Below, in pieces: positions 12,063 through 21,880 of a stretch of 64,000 nucleotides of DNA. Source of the stretch: Ceratodon purpureus (Eukaryota; Streptophyta; Bryopsida; Pseudoditrichales; Ditrichaceae). The notes below the pieces were generated by a model. The model did no database searches. It worked only from the letters and a program-made list of their open reading frames with translations, and was not told the origin of the DNA. The position numbers and the translations under genes were made by a program. The stretch spans positions 5,901,585 through 5,965,584 of the forward strand of contig CM026433.1 in assembly GCA_014871385.1 (NCBI GenBank), in the 5' to 3' direction. Numbering within the stretch: the stretch's first letter is position 1; each line of letters starts with the position of its first letter.

Positions 12063-13268
12063 TTACATGGCCAACAACTGCTTCACATTCATGGGGCTGA
12101 TAACGTCAGGGCCACCGTTGAGGAAAACTTGGAAGCTCATCCTGTTCACTGTCTCGGTGGGGTGGAATGCATCCCAGAAAACAGACTTTGTTCTACCAGC
12201 GCACAGATTGCCGATTGTGCGACAAGCACCGTTAATGCCGTTGAACTTCCCCACACCACAGCACGCCGTAGCTACAGGTTCAGTGAATCCTGCAAGGAGG
12301 AACCAAAAAAATTATTCAAACAAAAAACAGAATACTGATAAATAGAATGATCAGTTTTCATGTTGAAGGAGCATTAAAATGAAGATAAAAAAACATCTGA
12401 GAGAATTTGGGTTGTTGGGGATTTGAATCAGGGCTATGGATGCAGGACTTTACCATATTTCAAGGGGTTGTCAATGATCGACTTGACGACACCGAAAGCG
12501 TTAGCGTAGAGAATCACAGAGCCTGGAAGCTCAGTTGAACGCTCTCCAACATGGGCTTCAAGGCATTGTTGAAGTTGATGGCGTAGTCGTTCACCTCTTG
12601 GACGCACTCCCCATTCTTGCTTCTTGTGGAGAGCACAGAAGGTGCGCAACCGATGGGACCCATGTTGGAAATAATGAATTTTCTCATCCCCAAACCATAT
12701 GCTGTCTGCAAGCAGATTGTCATTTCTACAGCTTAGATTCATTGTCTCATAAGCGACGATCGAATTCTCGACATGGTACTTAAAAACAGTGAGCAGGTGA
12801 TTGAATGTGATTGAATATTGTACCTTAAGCTGCCCTCTGAAGAGAGTGATTAGTCGGTCTAGGTATTGAGGCAGTGTGTACATGTTTTTGGTGTTGGTTG
12901 TGAGAGCCATGTAGTTGTTGATGTAATCGTTACCTCCAACTGTGAAAGAGTAGATGCCGTTGTGAATCAGTTTTTCCATCCCTTGTTGTCCAATCATCAG
13001 AGCAATCTGCTGCTTCGTTTTCGTAAAGTGATCGAATTGCTGTGACATTGTAACACGGCCGATCTGAACACGAATCCACAGCGTTAGCCATCACAGCCAG
13101 GAAATATAACTCACATTGTCATATTCTTCTACGGTCGTCTTTTGGAGCATATATAGTAATCAGGAAAAAAGAATTTCACAGGTTGATCCTTACGAAGACT
13201 TGGCCGGATTCTTCCTGAATGCCTGCTCCAGCAGAAGCATAGTTCACCCCATGTAGAAGGTTACCTTC
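12063..13268 (-). pseudogene. GDSL esterase/lipase, 5'-truncated and frameshifted
   Basis: Plant GDSL (SGNH) esterase/lipases are secreted serine hydrolases. Four exon-like blocks are seen: about 13268-13195 (HGVNYASAGAG), 13063-12824 (FTVGGNDYINNY, block III), 12705-12454 (GMRKFIISNMGPIGC and the later SVILYANAFG) and 12289-12063. The last carries DAFHPTE, with the catalytic Asp and His, then a stop. Splice borders match intron positions that keep frame, except that the third exon is one base short. A 1-nt loss near 12535 shifts the frame between MLESVQ and ELPGSVILYANAFG. Block I, with the GDS nucleophile serine and the signal peptide, is absent: sequence before 13268 belongs to an ARF fragment. 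With no nucleophile and a shifted frame it cannot encode an active enzyme. Confidence 0.85.
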
Positions 13269-14090
13269 TGTAGCTGGTTACCTCCATGTTTAGGCTCTCC
13301 TGGCTCATTTGAGCCACTTCCGCGGTTGACAGGATTTTGATGGAGCGGACGCAATTTAGAAACTCACTGCATGATTCGGATTAAATATGCGCAGGTTAGT
13401 CAACAGAGGTAAAGTTGCACTTGCATCGAAATTTGTCAAAGGAAAAAGACATGGATATGATGAATGACCACTCAAGTAATACTCATGTGATTTAAACGAA
13501 GCCTAAATGAAGGTCATTAAATCCAGTTTCTGGATGTGAGGACTCACTCCCAGGGATGGTCACCGAGAAGAAGTGCGTCGTTCTCGTTGTCAACAAACAC
13601 AATTTGCCAGCCCGAGTGATCCTCCATCAGACAATCCAGTTGGAACATGTGTGCAAGCTCCTTTCGGAGATCTGAGAAGTTGCGTACATCCAGTGATCTT
13701 CCCACTGATCCAAGTTTGTGAACCTGTTCATCATCGTCCAAGTAGTACGAGTTAAATTTTGTCGAAGGGTCAAAAAGGCCCCCAAGGAATTTCAGAGCTA
13801 AAGCAAACAGATTATGAGAAGAGGTCGACACAAGATTATGGGTGTTGGCACATCGACTGCAAGAAGAAAGTCGATAACATATAAGGACCCAATACCCAAG
13901 TGGGTAATAAAAAGCAGATCATTGGATTCATGTATACAATAGTGACCAAGACATTCAAGTAAGTTGAAGAAGATGCAGGCAATGTACTAACCTTGGTGAA
14001 GGTTCGCACCGCAGGCGCAGTTTGCACGGATTGAATTTTTGTTGAATTTTTTTCAAGCTTAGATTTTGAGCAGAGAGTAACCGTTTGAGC
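13262..14090 (-). pseudogene. Auxin response factor C-terminal fragment (PB1 domain)
   Basis: ARFs are nuclear transcription factors; their C-terminal PB1 domain mediates oligomerisation with ARF and Aux/IAA proteins. Three exons are visible. One ends at about 13992 with APAVRTFTK and a GTTAGT donor. The second, 13723-13548, carries [13 protein letters not shown] (basic face) and [22 protein letters not shown] (acidic face). The third, 13366 to about 13262, carries EFLNCVRSIKILSTAEV. Phases join correctly to give HPW-DEF. The DNA-binding and middle domains are absent from the window. After MSQESLNME the sequence runs into the GDSL fragment within a few codons and meets a TAA. Upstream, homology stops where the duplicated F-box region begins. 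It is therefore a detached gene piece. Confidence 0.85.
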
Positions 14091-14165
14091 AGGACAGAAA
14101 CGGGAGCGCCTCTGTCTATGAGATACTCTGCATATGAGGTACTCTCATGAAATCATGGTATTTAT

Positions 14166-14832
14166 GAAGCCCTGCAGCGCCAAGCTTTCCCGCCCCTTTC
14201 TGCCGCTCGGATCTCGCATCTGATGATCAGGTTGTGATTTTTAGTTCATGCTGTAGATCATGTGCAAGCAGCCGACGAAAATGATGTTACGTTTTGTTGA
14301 TATATAACTCAACTGGCCATCTTCATGTAGTTGCACAATTTTATTTGTAAGGTTGAATCTGCTTCATGTTTGCTATGACATCTGCGACCGACTAGCTCAT
14401 AAGGTGAACGCTTGAGTTTTTAAGTGACGCTTGGGTTTGCTGAGTAGAATCCTGTAGTGTGCTGCAGATGCGCCCTCGATGGTCTGTGAATTCTCTTGTT
14501 GAAAAACTGCTGTATAATCAAGATTATAACCGGCATTCAGTTGATTGGCATTCCCTTGCACACACACTCCAATCTCGAATTCTAAAAGGAAGGTGAAGGT
14601 GATTGATCAAGGAGGCGAAGAGGTGGAGACGGCAGGGAGGCGAGGGGTCGGAGGACTCGAGGCGGCAGTCAAGTTAGTACTCCACCCCATACTTCCGCTT
14701 TAAATTGAGTTCCGCTTGGGTCTACGGTTTATTAGTTTCAGTTGGCATGTACAGACGATGGATTTGAGGCCTGCCTTGTGGAGTCAGCTCCCGTTTGAGA
14801 TCTTGGAGCAAGTTCTATCTCTGAGTACTTGA
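14166..14832 (+). pseudogene. Truncated copy of the F-box gene 5' region
   Basis: The sequence from GCAGCGCCAAGCTTTCCCG (about 14170) to about 14821 matches 21310-21957 closely, covering the promoter, leader and start of the F-box gene. The copied reading frame starts at 14758 with MDLRPALWSQLPFEILEQV, nearly identical to the intact gene, then meets a TGA a few codons after homology ends. Only the first half of the F-box motif is present, so a Skp1-binding product is unlikely. The duplication breakpoint lies beside the ARF fragment. Confidence 0.85.
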
Positions 14833-15800
14833 AGTGCAGATATCAAAGCAATATTTGGAGCCACGGTCGCAGTCTTTGCAGTCTAATCGCTTGGCATGGT
14901 TCGAGACGTTGTTGTTGAGGTTGTTCCGCAGTCTAACCTGGAGACTAAGAGGTTAGAACTAAATGACTGTTTCGGCAAATTGAATATTTCTTCTTCTTTA
15001 GCATACAATTCCCGATATGAGTGCTTGATGAATACAATGCTTGTTAATAAAATCTAACTTATAAATATTGAGGTGGTCCTCGGTTGATACTCCTCTGCAA
15101 ATTCAGTTGAATGCCATTGTCCAAAGTATTGACGATTCTTATGACGTAAGCGAGAACATGAAGCTTTTCTTGCAGTTGTTGACGTTCAGGGCAGGGAATC
15201 ATTCAGTAAGCTGTTGCCAAAGTGTCCTGTCATGGACTGGATGTGGGATTGAGAACGTTGTTGCTGCTTCGATATCATCATGATGTTTTAATTTTTTAAA
15301 TTTTTTTTTAAATTTTTTTTTTTTTTTTTTTTTGGGGCAAATGAACGAATTCCATTGAAAGAATTTTAAGTACAACCCTCATAAGACATGATGATATGGT
15401 TCCTGAGTCTAAGGTTCACAACTGAGAATCAACCAAGATTTTCTTGTTTTAATTGAATCAATCGTCGTGCGATAGCCTAGACAGAAAATATCTTCAGTCT
15501 GAGACTAGGCGGTTTTCTGACGATAATATTCTTAATGTATTCTAACTAGTGGGACCCGTGCCGTTGAGCACGTTGTCATTAGATTAATATGAAGGACTTT
15601 TAGAAACTTTAAATAATTTTATTAAAAAAAAATTAAAATTAAATATGAAGTATATTATATCCATTCCCTTGTGATGGATTTTGAATTCACGTCAATAGTA
15701 CTGGTTTATTTTACACGGGTGTCTTTGTTGAATCCTACGAACATATACTGCATGGTGTATATACCCTAGTCATCAACATGAATATTGATTTATTTAATGA
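14833..15800. other. No recognisable gene; poly-T tract
   Basis: A 71-codon plus-strand frame (15068-15283) is unassigned. A T-rich run with a 20+ T tract lies at about 15290-15335 and could mark an old retroposition or simple slippage. Nothing else is supported. Confidence 0.4.
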
Positions 15801-15834
15801 AATAAAATATACATTGCAAGCCTCAAAGTTGGCT

Positions 15835-17439
15835 TTATCTTATTATTCGATAACATTCTGACGGATCAATCCTCAATTTGTCTATTGACTTTTGAAATGT
15901 CTCTATTCTTTTTAGAAATCTATCGTAGCGGTCATCTGCAGTACTACCTATTAGTTGTAGGCCGTTATAGTACGTATCATAATCTCTATGTAAAATTTCA
16001 AGTTTTGCCGTAAAAGAAGCTAGAATCCAAAGAGCTAACTTTGATGTAGCATACACATCAGTGGCTAAACTGAATTTAGCCACTTCTGATCCAGTAAGGC
16101 TCATTAAAGAAGGATCCACCCAAGGCCGTCTAATCTTATCATCGTCCAAATCTTTTTGTGTTTGATATAGATAATTAGATTGGTGAGGAAAGTCTATCCT
16201 ACAAGCAAGTCCCCAATCACAAACACCTATGTACATATTGTTCCCTTCTCTATGAAACAAAATGTTATCAGGAGACAAATCACAATGTATGCTACCATTT
16301 TTATACAAAAAGAGCATACCATGTAAAAAGTGCCAAGACAATCAAACACCTATGTACATATTGTTCCCTTCTCTATGAAACAAAATGTTATCAGGAGACA
16401 AATCACAATGTATGCTACCATTTTTATACAAAAAGAGCATACCATGTAAAAAGTGCCAAGACAATCTGAGTCGTAGTCCTTGAAACAGCTCCACATTCTC
16501 CTTGTCCACTCCTGGCAGTATAGATAATTTTTTATTACACTTTTGCACCATAGTTCTCAAAGTTCCGGCATTCCACCATCGCATATATCCATGCGCTTTA
16601 GTAGGATGGATAGCAAACAACTTAATAAATAAAGGATGAAGATGGGGGCAACTCATTGCTTCCATATTCATTGTTGTAATAGCGTTTCTTTCAACCGAAG
16701 TTGTAATAAATGCTTTACAAGCATATTCTTCATGCCTTGGTATAAAATCAACACCCACAATGTCACATTTATAAATGATACCAGAGCTACCTTTAGCAAA
16801 CGGCTTCTTTCCATCCCTAAAGATAACTTCAGCTTTGGGTGGAAGAAAATGCAACAAAGATCCATTTAACATATCTTTGTTTATACCATGTACTAATTTT
16901 CGAGGTTCAACTACTAATTTACCTAACTCACTATCAAACCAAGTTACTTTATCCAGTAAATCATTATAACCGTCATCAACGGGACTTAGAACTTGAGTAA
17001 CCCAATTTTTTAAATGCCCAGTTGCACTTCTAACCAGCTCGGTAAGCAGACTCTGAAATCTCAATTCAGACAACTTGTCTTTTTCCTGTTTGAATTTATC
17101 ATCAAAAATTTCCGATAGCAATATTTTTTCTAGATAGGTTTTATAATCTTCAACCCCTTGGACATTACTACTCAAAAACAGACGATGTAAACGTCCCTCA
17201 GGACACCCTTTAAACCAATTTACTATACTCTTACGAATTTGTGCAAGACACTCCTTAGACAAAAACTTATCATCTTTTTCTCTATGCCTAGCACCACGGC
17301 TTCCAGTACGTCTTTTTCTTTTTTTAGACTTCTGCACATCGACATTGCTAGGTCCAACATCAATTTGAATGCTATCAATAAACCCACTCGTACCGCACGA
17401 CTCTATTGTTGTCATTGTCAATAAAAACAAACCTCCCAC
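15835..17439 (-). pseudogene. Intronless protein kinase-like gene, interrupted by a tandem duplication
   Basis: Two same-frame pieces, 17439-16342 and 16341-15835, form one kinase-like protein. The N-terminal part is basic (KKRKRR) and unassigned. A kinase domain follows: glycine-rich loop GSSGIIYKC, lysine strand YACKAF, catalytic loop HCDLSPDN (usual form HRDLKPEN) and CDWGLA in place of DFG. A 123-bp segment (41 codons, SWHFLHG to MYIGV, including the catalytic loop) occurs twice in tandem at 16221-16343 and 16344-16466. The junction creates a single in-frame TGA. Removing one copy would leave about 490 residues, consistent with an ancestral intact kinase. The atypical HCD and DWG motifs are compatible with either an active divergent kinase or a pseudokinase. 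Confidence 0.75.
16221..16466. repeat. Tandem direct duplication, 2 x 123 bp
   Basis: Two almost identical adjacent copies beginning AAACACCTATGTACATATTG. The length is an exact multiple of three, so the frame is kept, but the join produces a stop. The near-identity implies a recent event. Confidence 0.95.
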
Positions 17440-17676
17440 AATTTACCACTAACTTACAAAATAATAATCAAAATATAATAATAAACAAAATATAATAATC
17501 AAAACAAAATATAAAAAAACGATCTAAGGCTCACCACCCAACAGTAGATAATAAACCACACAATAAGTGATTTTACTTTCTAACTATAGTTCCTTTTCCA
17601 AAAGATGTACAATCTACTTTTAATATTTGTACTTTTTATTTCAATTTACTTTTAATTTTTATGGGACCTTAAGGAA

Positions 17677-17710
17677 GCGCCTACGCTCCCAACATTGGGA
17701 ACGTAGACGC
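17677..17710. other. Perfectly placed short hairpin
   Basis: GCGCCTACGCTCCCAA and TTGGGAACGTAGACGC pair as 16-bp arms with two mismatches around a 2-nt loop. It could be a transposon end structure. No Helitron-type CTRR end follows within about 15 nt. Confidence 0.5.
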
Positions 17711-17759
17711 TCAATAAGATTGCAATGACGATATCACGTTCTCACGAAAGACCTCTAGT

Positions 17760-17850
17760 ACTGCTTCCTGGATGAAATCAGCGTAGAGCCTCATGTCGCG
17801 GACCCAGAGGTCGCGGGTTCAAACCCTAGTGTGATGGGCTCTCCTGTTAC
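17760..17850 (+). repeat. tRNA-like segment, possible SINE head
   Basis: GGTTCAAACCC (17816-17826) is a good RNA polymerase III B box. About 40 nt before it, GATGAAATCAGCGTAGAGC resembles a decayed A box. The acceptor stem does not close, so it is not a functional tRNA gene. A tRNA-derived SINE or tRNA relic is likely. Confidence 0.4.
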
Positions 17851-18599
17851 CGTGTTTGAAATATCACCTCCCCTAGTGCCTGGCAGCTTCATCTATCACT
17901 TTTGTTTTAAAGTAGTTAGGAAAACGCATTTCAGGTTCTTCAGGTCTCTTCATGTTTTCTCAAATTGGACATTATTGTGATTGACCAGCTCATTTATTAA
18001 TTGACTTGGTTTTTTGTTAGGAAAACTGAGGTTGTGTGTTTGGTATGAAATAACAGACAAGGCAGGGGTATAGCACGATGTCATTAGATTCTTGTTGGAT
18101 CTGTTATTGCTTATTTGAATTCTTCTTACAGTTAATCATCTAGGGGGCCTACCGCCAGGGTTTGGTTGGAATCTCACTGTCAAGTACTGGGCCATCTGTA
18201 GTGATTTTAGATCTGTGTGGGTTGGGAGTCTGCCCTGGTAGTGTGATACGTATTTACTTTCTTTGTTTTCAGGAATATTAGTTAACAGTTTCGAATTCTA
18301 TGTTTTTTGCTGTTATGTAAGGTTATTAAAGTACTTTACAAACCCTTACTTTCAGTAACAATCAAATCTAAAAAAACCAACACTTCCAATAGCATACACA
18401 CGTATCTCCCTGCCAACTGAAAATGCAGGTTGAGAAAAAAATGATTCCTGCTTGCAAAAGCTGCACGGCCGTAATCACACTAACGCTAACACATAACCAC
18501 TCTGATGATCATTAGGGTGCAAATCACATGAGCTCACATGCAACAACCATCTGAGTAGACACAAAAACGAGCATGCAGTAAAACTACCATCGGCAGCAC

Positions 18600-19030
18600 A
18601 CCTAAAAGAAAGTTAACATGCACTTTAGAACATTCTGCCCCGCATAATTTGCAGACAGGCTTCACATTCAAGCAGACGCGGTCATGTGGTCGCGGCAAGC
18701 ACCAACTCAGGGTGCACGTTGGGCTTCTAGTTCCCGTCCATCTCGTTCGGCAAACCAAGATGATATACAAAAACGCTGCAAGTCCACGCTAAACCTTCCA
18801 CACAAGCTTCTTAATAAATCTAGAGTTTCCTTCCTTGTACAGGCACCAACTCCCTCAGCACATTGCAGATTAACACAACTAACCTTCTCATTCCACCAAT
18901 CCGTCGAGACGATGTCACGGCAGGCACCGTCAACGCCCCGAAGCCTAATCTGGCAAGCCAAATCGTAAGTCACTTTCACCAACGCAATGACGCTCCCAAC
19001 TTGCAGTACAGCGGACTTTAACGAGCACAT
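18600..19030 (-). other. Unidentified exon-like segments
   Basis: Minus-strand open frames with plausible splice borders are present, including a segment ending in an AAG|GTTAGT donor whose frame reads ACRDIVSTDWWNEK. I do not recognise the family, and two frames are open. The position just 3' of the SF3a60 exons suggests another piece of the fragment mosaic. Confidence 0.3.
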
Positions 19031-19110
19031 TGAATCCGTATGACCATGTCAATGCTGCAATAAAAGTGTGGCACAAAACAAAGAATAGCCAGACTTAAGT
19101 CTTCGTTAAC

Positions 19111-19923
19111 CTGACCCCACGTGAGATTTTATGCAACTGTGAAAACTCCTCTAAAAATGCTGAGTACTTTATTGGCTGTCCAAAGTTGGAGTTCGGGAAC
19201 TGATTGTACAGCTCATGCAAATCCAAGTATCTTCCATACGCTTCCTGAACCTGCAGTAAATACCCTTAGATATCTATAAGTCACAAAATCTAGCAGTTAC
19301 AGTGGGGGATTGAATCAATGCCCGTGTAAACTGCATCTTATCTGCCACAGCAAAGGCTCAAGCCTCTGTCTGCAAACAAGAAACATTGATGGTAATGTAA
19401 TGTGCTCATCCAAAACAGATGGCTTCAAAATGAACACACCGATCTTGAAGCCACGACGACTCTCTTATATTGAATTGAACAAGCTTCTTAATAAATGTAA
19501 TACGTAAAACTACTCAATCACACGGCTTCGTTCAGAGAATCACTGCAACCCGACTTCTGGCATCTTATTCAATAATAAAAAAAATCGAAGATGGGATAAG
19601 ACGTGCAGCAGGGAGTGGCCAGGAAAAAACCTCTCCACTGAAGTCGATGTAAGGCTCTTTCTTGAAATATTCTTCAGGGTCGTCTGCTGTGACTCCCTCC
19701 CGAGCATTAGGATGGCGTCTATGGTACTCCCTAACCTGCGAAAGATGACCAGTCACATTTCTGAATAAACATGAACAGAGGAGGTTCTGCAGACAGTCGC
19801 TACACCAGAAAGCCCCAGATTCTCAAGCACTCGCCTCGAAACAACAATGGAAACCAAGCCCGCAATCATGAACAGAACTTCACATACTTCTTTGAATCGC
19901 TCGTAAAATGACGTGAAGTAATT
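19111..19923 (-). pseudogene. SF3a60 (SF3A3) splicing factor, internal exons only
   Basis: SF3a60 is a subunit of the U2 snRNP SF3a complex, needed for branch-site recognition. Three exons match its middle region in order: 19923-19888 (SFYERFKE), 19735-19631 (VREYHRRHPNAREG to EPYIDFSGE) and 19244-19111 (EAYGRYLDLHELYNQF to LHKISRGVR). Splice borders keep frame and the family order is right. The N-terminus and the C-terminal part with the C2H2 matrin-type zinc finger are not found nearby. The donor after FSGE (GTTTTT) is weak. Phosphoglycerate mutase exons lie immediately upstream on the same strand. This is a detached gene piece rather than a working gene. Confidence 0.85.
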
Positions 19924-20173
19924 CTAGTGACGAAAACACCAAAGGAAAAACCTCACGCTCTCAACGACAACAACAACATCCCAAACCCGCACGCATCCTA
20001 AACCGACTGTAACCAGCCCTACATTAACCCCTAAATCAAAACAAAAACAACAACACAACCTAAACCCCAACCTAAATCAAATTATGTCCTGTTGAATCAA
20101 CACGAATTAGAGAAGACGAAGAGATTCCGATATTGCATGTCAGTGAGAACGCTCGAACAAACAAAGTAATACC

Positions 20174-20250
20174 TGCGGCGGAGTGTGCCCAAGGAATTCT
20201 TTCAGAAGCCTTAAATCTGGAAGCGGGTGCTCGGAGGGAGATCAAACACA
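20174..20250 (-). other. Unidentified exon-like piece between dPGM and SF3a60 fragments
   Basis: A short open stretch ends DLRLLKEFLGHTPPQ before a GTATTA donor. It matches neither neighbouring family. It may be a further captured exon; function unknown. Confidence 0.3.
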
Positions 20251-20284
20251 ATTTGATTCAATCCCTGCAATAAGAGCCGTTTGC

Positions 20285-20971
20285 TTGGCGCGAACGAGCC
20301 GGCTCGTAAAAACGATATCAAAGTCAATCTCACTCACAGCTCTCCCGCCTGCCAACGCCTCATTCACACCCTTCTCCGTCAGCGGAATGTCGACATCCCT
20401 GCAAACGAATCCACCACTTCAGAAACTCCAAAATCCAATTCACTCTACCTCGAACATCATGATCCCTTCAAAAAAACTTCAGGGTTTAATGTACAATATC
20501 CAAGTTAGGGTTTCACTGATCTCAAATAGTAACACACTTCTACACCACGAAATCTCAACACAGACCTCCCATAAACCGCACCTTGATGCGTACTCATCGC
20601 TTAACCTAACGCACACAAATGGCAGTTGCACAAAAAAAAAAACAGAAACCATCACATCACATCAATAACAGCACATACCCTGTGAACAGCTTCAAATCAT
20701 TCCACATGCTTTCACCTGGCTCCATCACCAATCCACCCCAAAACCAGGTCAAACTCCCCAATTACACAACTTCCAACATCCGCCCTTCCAAATTCCAAAA
20801 TATCAGTCCTCACTCAGCAAAACTGCAATTCAGTAACCAAAAAAGCAAATCACTCCTTTCAAGATGACAACTCAATTCAGGTCACCATTTGAGAATTCGA
20901 AACCTACCATGGCGCATCAGAACGAGCTGAGATTGCACGCTGGAGGGAATGGACGTCGAGACGGCCGGCAT
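20285..20971 (-). pseudogene. Cofactor-dependent phosphoglycerate mutase, first three exons only
   Basis: dPGM interconverts 3- and 2-phosphoglycerate through a phosphohistidine. The exons are 20971-20908 (MPAVSTSIPSSVQSQLVLMRH), 20715-20679 (GESMWNDLKLFTG) and 20398 to about 20285 (DVDIPLTEKGVNEALAGG to VRAKQTALIA). Phases are compatible across both introns, and the RHGE motif with the catalytic histidine is intact. Homology ends after TALIA, and the frame then meets a stop. The rest of the enzyme, including the second catalytic histidine, is missing and unrelated exon-like sequence follows. No transit peptide is evident before LVLMRHG. A truncated product could be made from this ATG but would not be a mutase. 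Confidence 0.85.
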
Positions 20972-21309
20972 GGCGACGCGTGAACCATTTGGCCCTCGCC
21001 TAGGAGGCATGTCTGCATGTCTGAGATGGGGAACCGCAGTTTGCATGGGGTACCTGGTCCTGCATGTCGACGTGTCTTAGCATGGTTGTCTCCTCGACGG
21101 ATTCCGGCGTGGAACTGTCGAGTGAGACAAACCATGCTCAATTGTATAATAGATGGTACTATTCTTAATGTATGTCTTCACGTAAATTGTACTGAACGGG
21201 CGTGGTGTAAAGTTTAGGTTTGGGGTCACCTTCCTTCACGTAAACCCTAATCCTTTTTGTTTAGTGGTCACAGAGGAAGGTGATTTTACGAGGGTATACC
21301 TTGTGGCAG

Positions 21310-21880
21310 AAGCCTTGCAGCGCCAAGCTTTCCCGAGCTCTGCCGCCCCCTTCTGCCGCTCGGATCTCGCATCTGACGATCAGGTTGTGATTCTCACTTC
21401 ATTCTGTAGATCATGTGCAAGCAGCCGGCGAGAATGATGTTAAGTTTTGTTGATATCTCAACTGTCCATCTTCATGTAGTTACACAATTTTATTTGTAAG
21501 GTCCTGCTTTATGTTTGCAATACTGACATCTGCGACCGACTAGCTCTTAAGGTGAAACGCTTGAGTTTTATCAGTGACGCTTGGGTTTGCTGAGTAGAAT
21601 CCTGTAATGTGCTCAGAGGCGCCCTCGATAGTCTGTGAATTCTCTTGTTGAAAAACTGCTGTATAATCAAGATTATAACCGGCATTCAGTTCATTGGCAT
21701 TCACTTGCACACACACTCCAATCTCGAATTCTAAAAGGAAGGTGAAGGTGGTTCCAGAAGGCCAAGAGGTGGAGACGGCTGGGATGCGAGGGTACAGAAG
21801 ATTGGAGGTGGCACTCCGCCCCAAACTTCCGCTTCAAATTGAGTTCCGTTTGAGTCAAGGGCTTATTAGTTTCACTTGGC
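21310..21880 (+). promoter_or_regulatory. Promoter and leader region of the F-box gene
   Basis: This is the non-coding part of the segment duplicated at 14166-14757. Conservation of both copies, including the region before the ATG, indicates recent duplication rather than proven function. No clear TATA box was assigned. Confidence 0.45.

Larger units (their letters stand above)
17440..18500. other. Gene-free stretch with hairpin and tRNA-like segment
   Basis: AT-rich sequence after the kinase-like gene's 5' end. Apart from the hairpin at 17677-17710 and the tRNA-like boxes listed separately, nothing is recognised. Confidence 0.4.

Noticed and set aside
13544-13831. A single-exon start at 13831 for the ARF piece
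   Set aside because: The first 36 codons of that frame are intronic. A CAG acceptor at 13724 joins the preceding exon (RTFTK) to VHKLGS, as in true ARFs.
17760-17850. Functional tRNA gene
   Set aside because: It has a good B box, but the acceptor and anticodon stems do not form.
20183-20867. Plus-strand frames across the phosphoglycerate mutase fragment
   Set aside because: They are antisense to recognisable exons and have no family resemblance.
11500-21500. Helitron termini around the gene-fragment mosaic
   Set aside because: I looked for a hairpin followed by CTRR and for a 5' TC end at the edges and found no convincing pair by eye.
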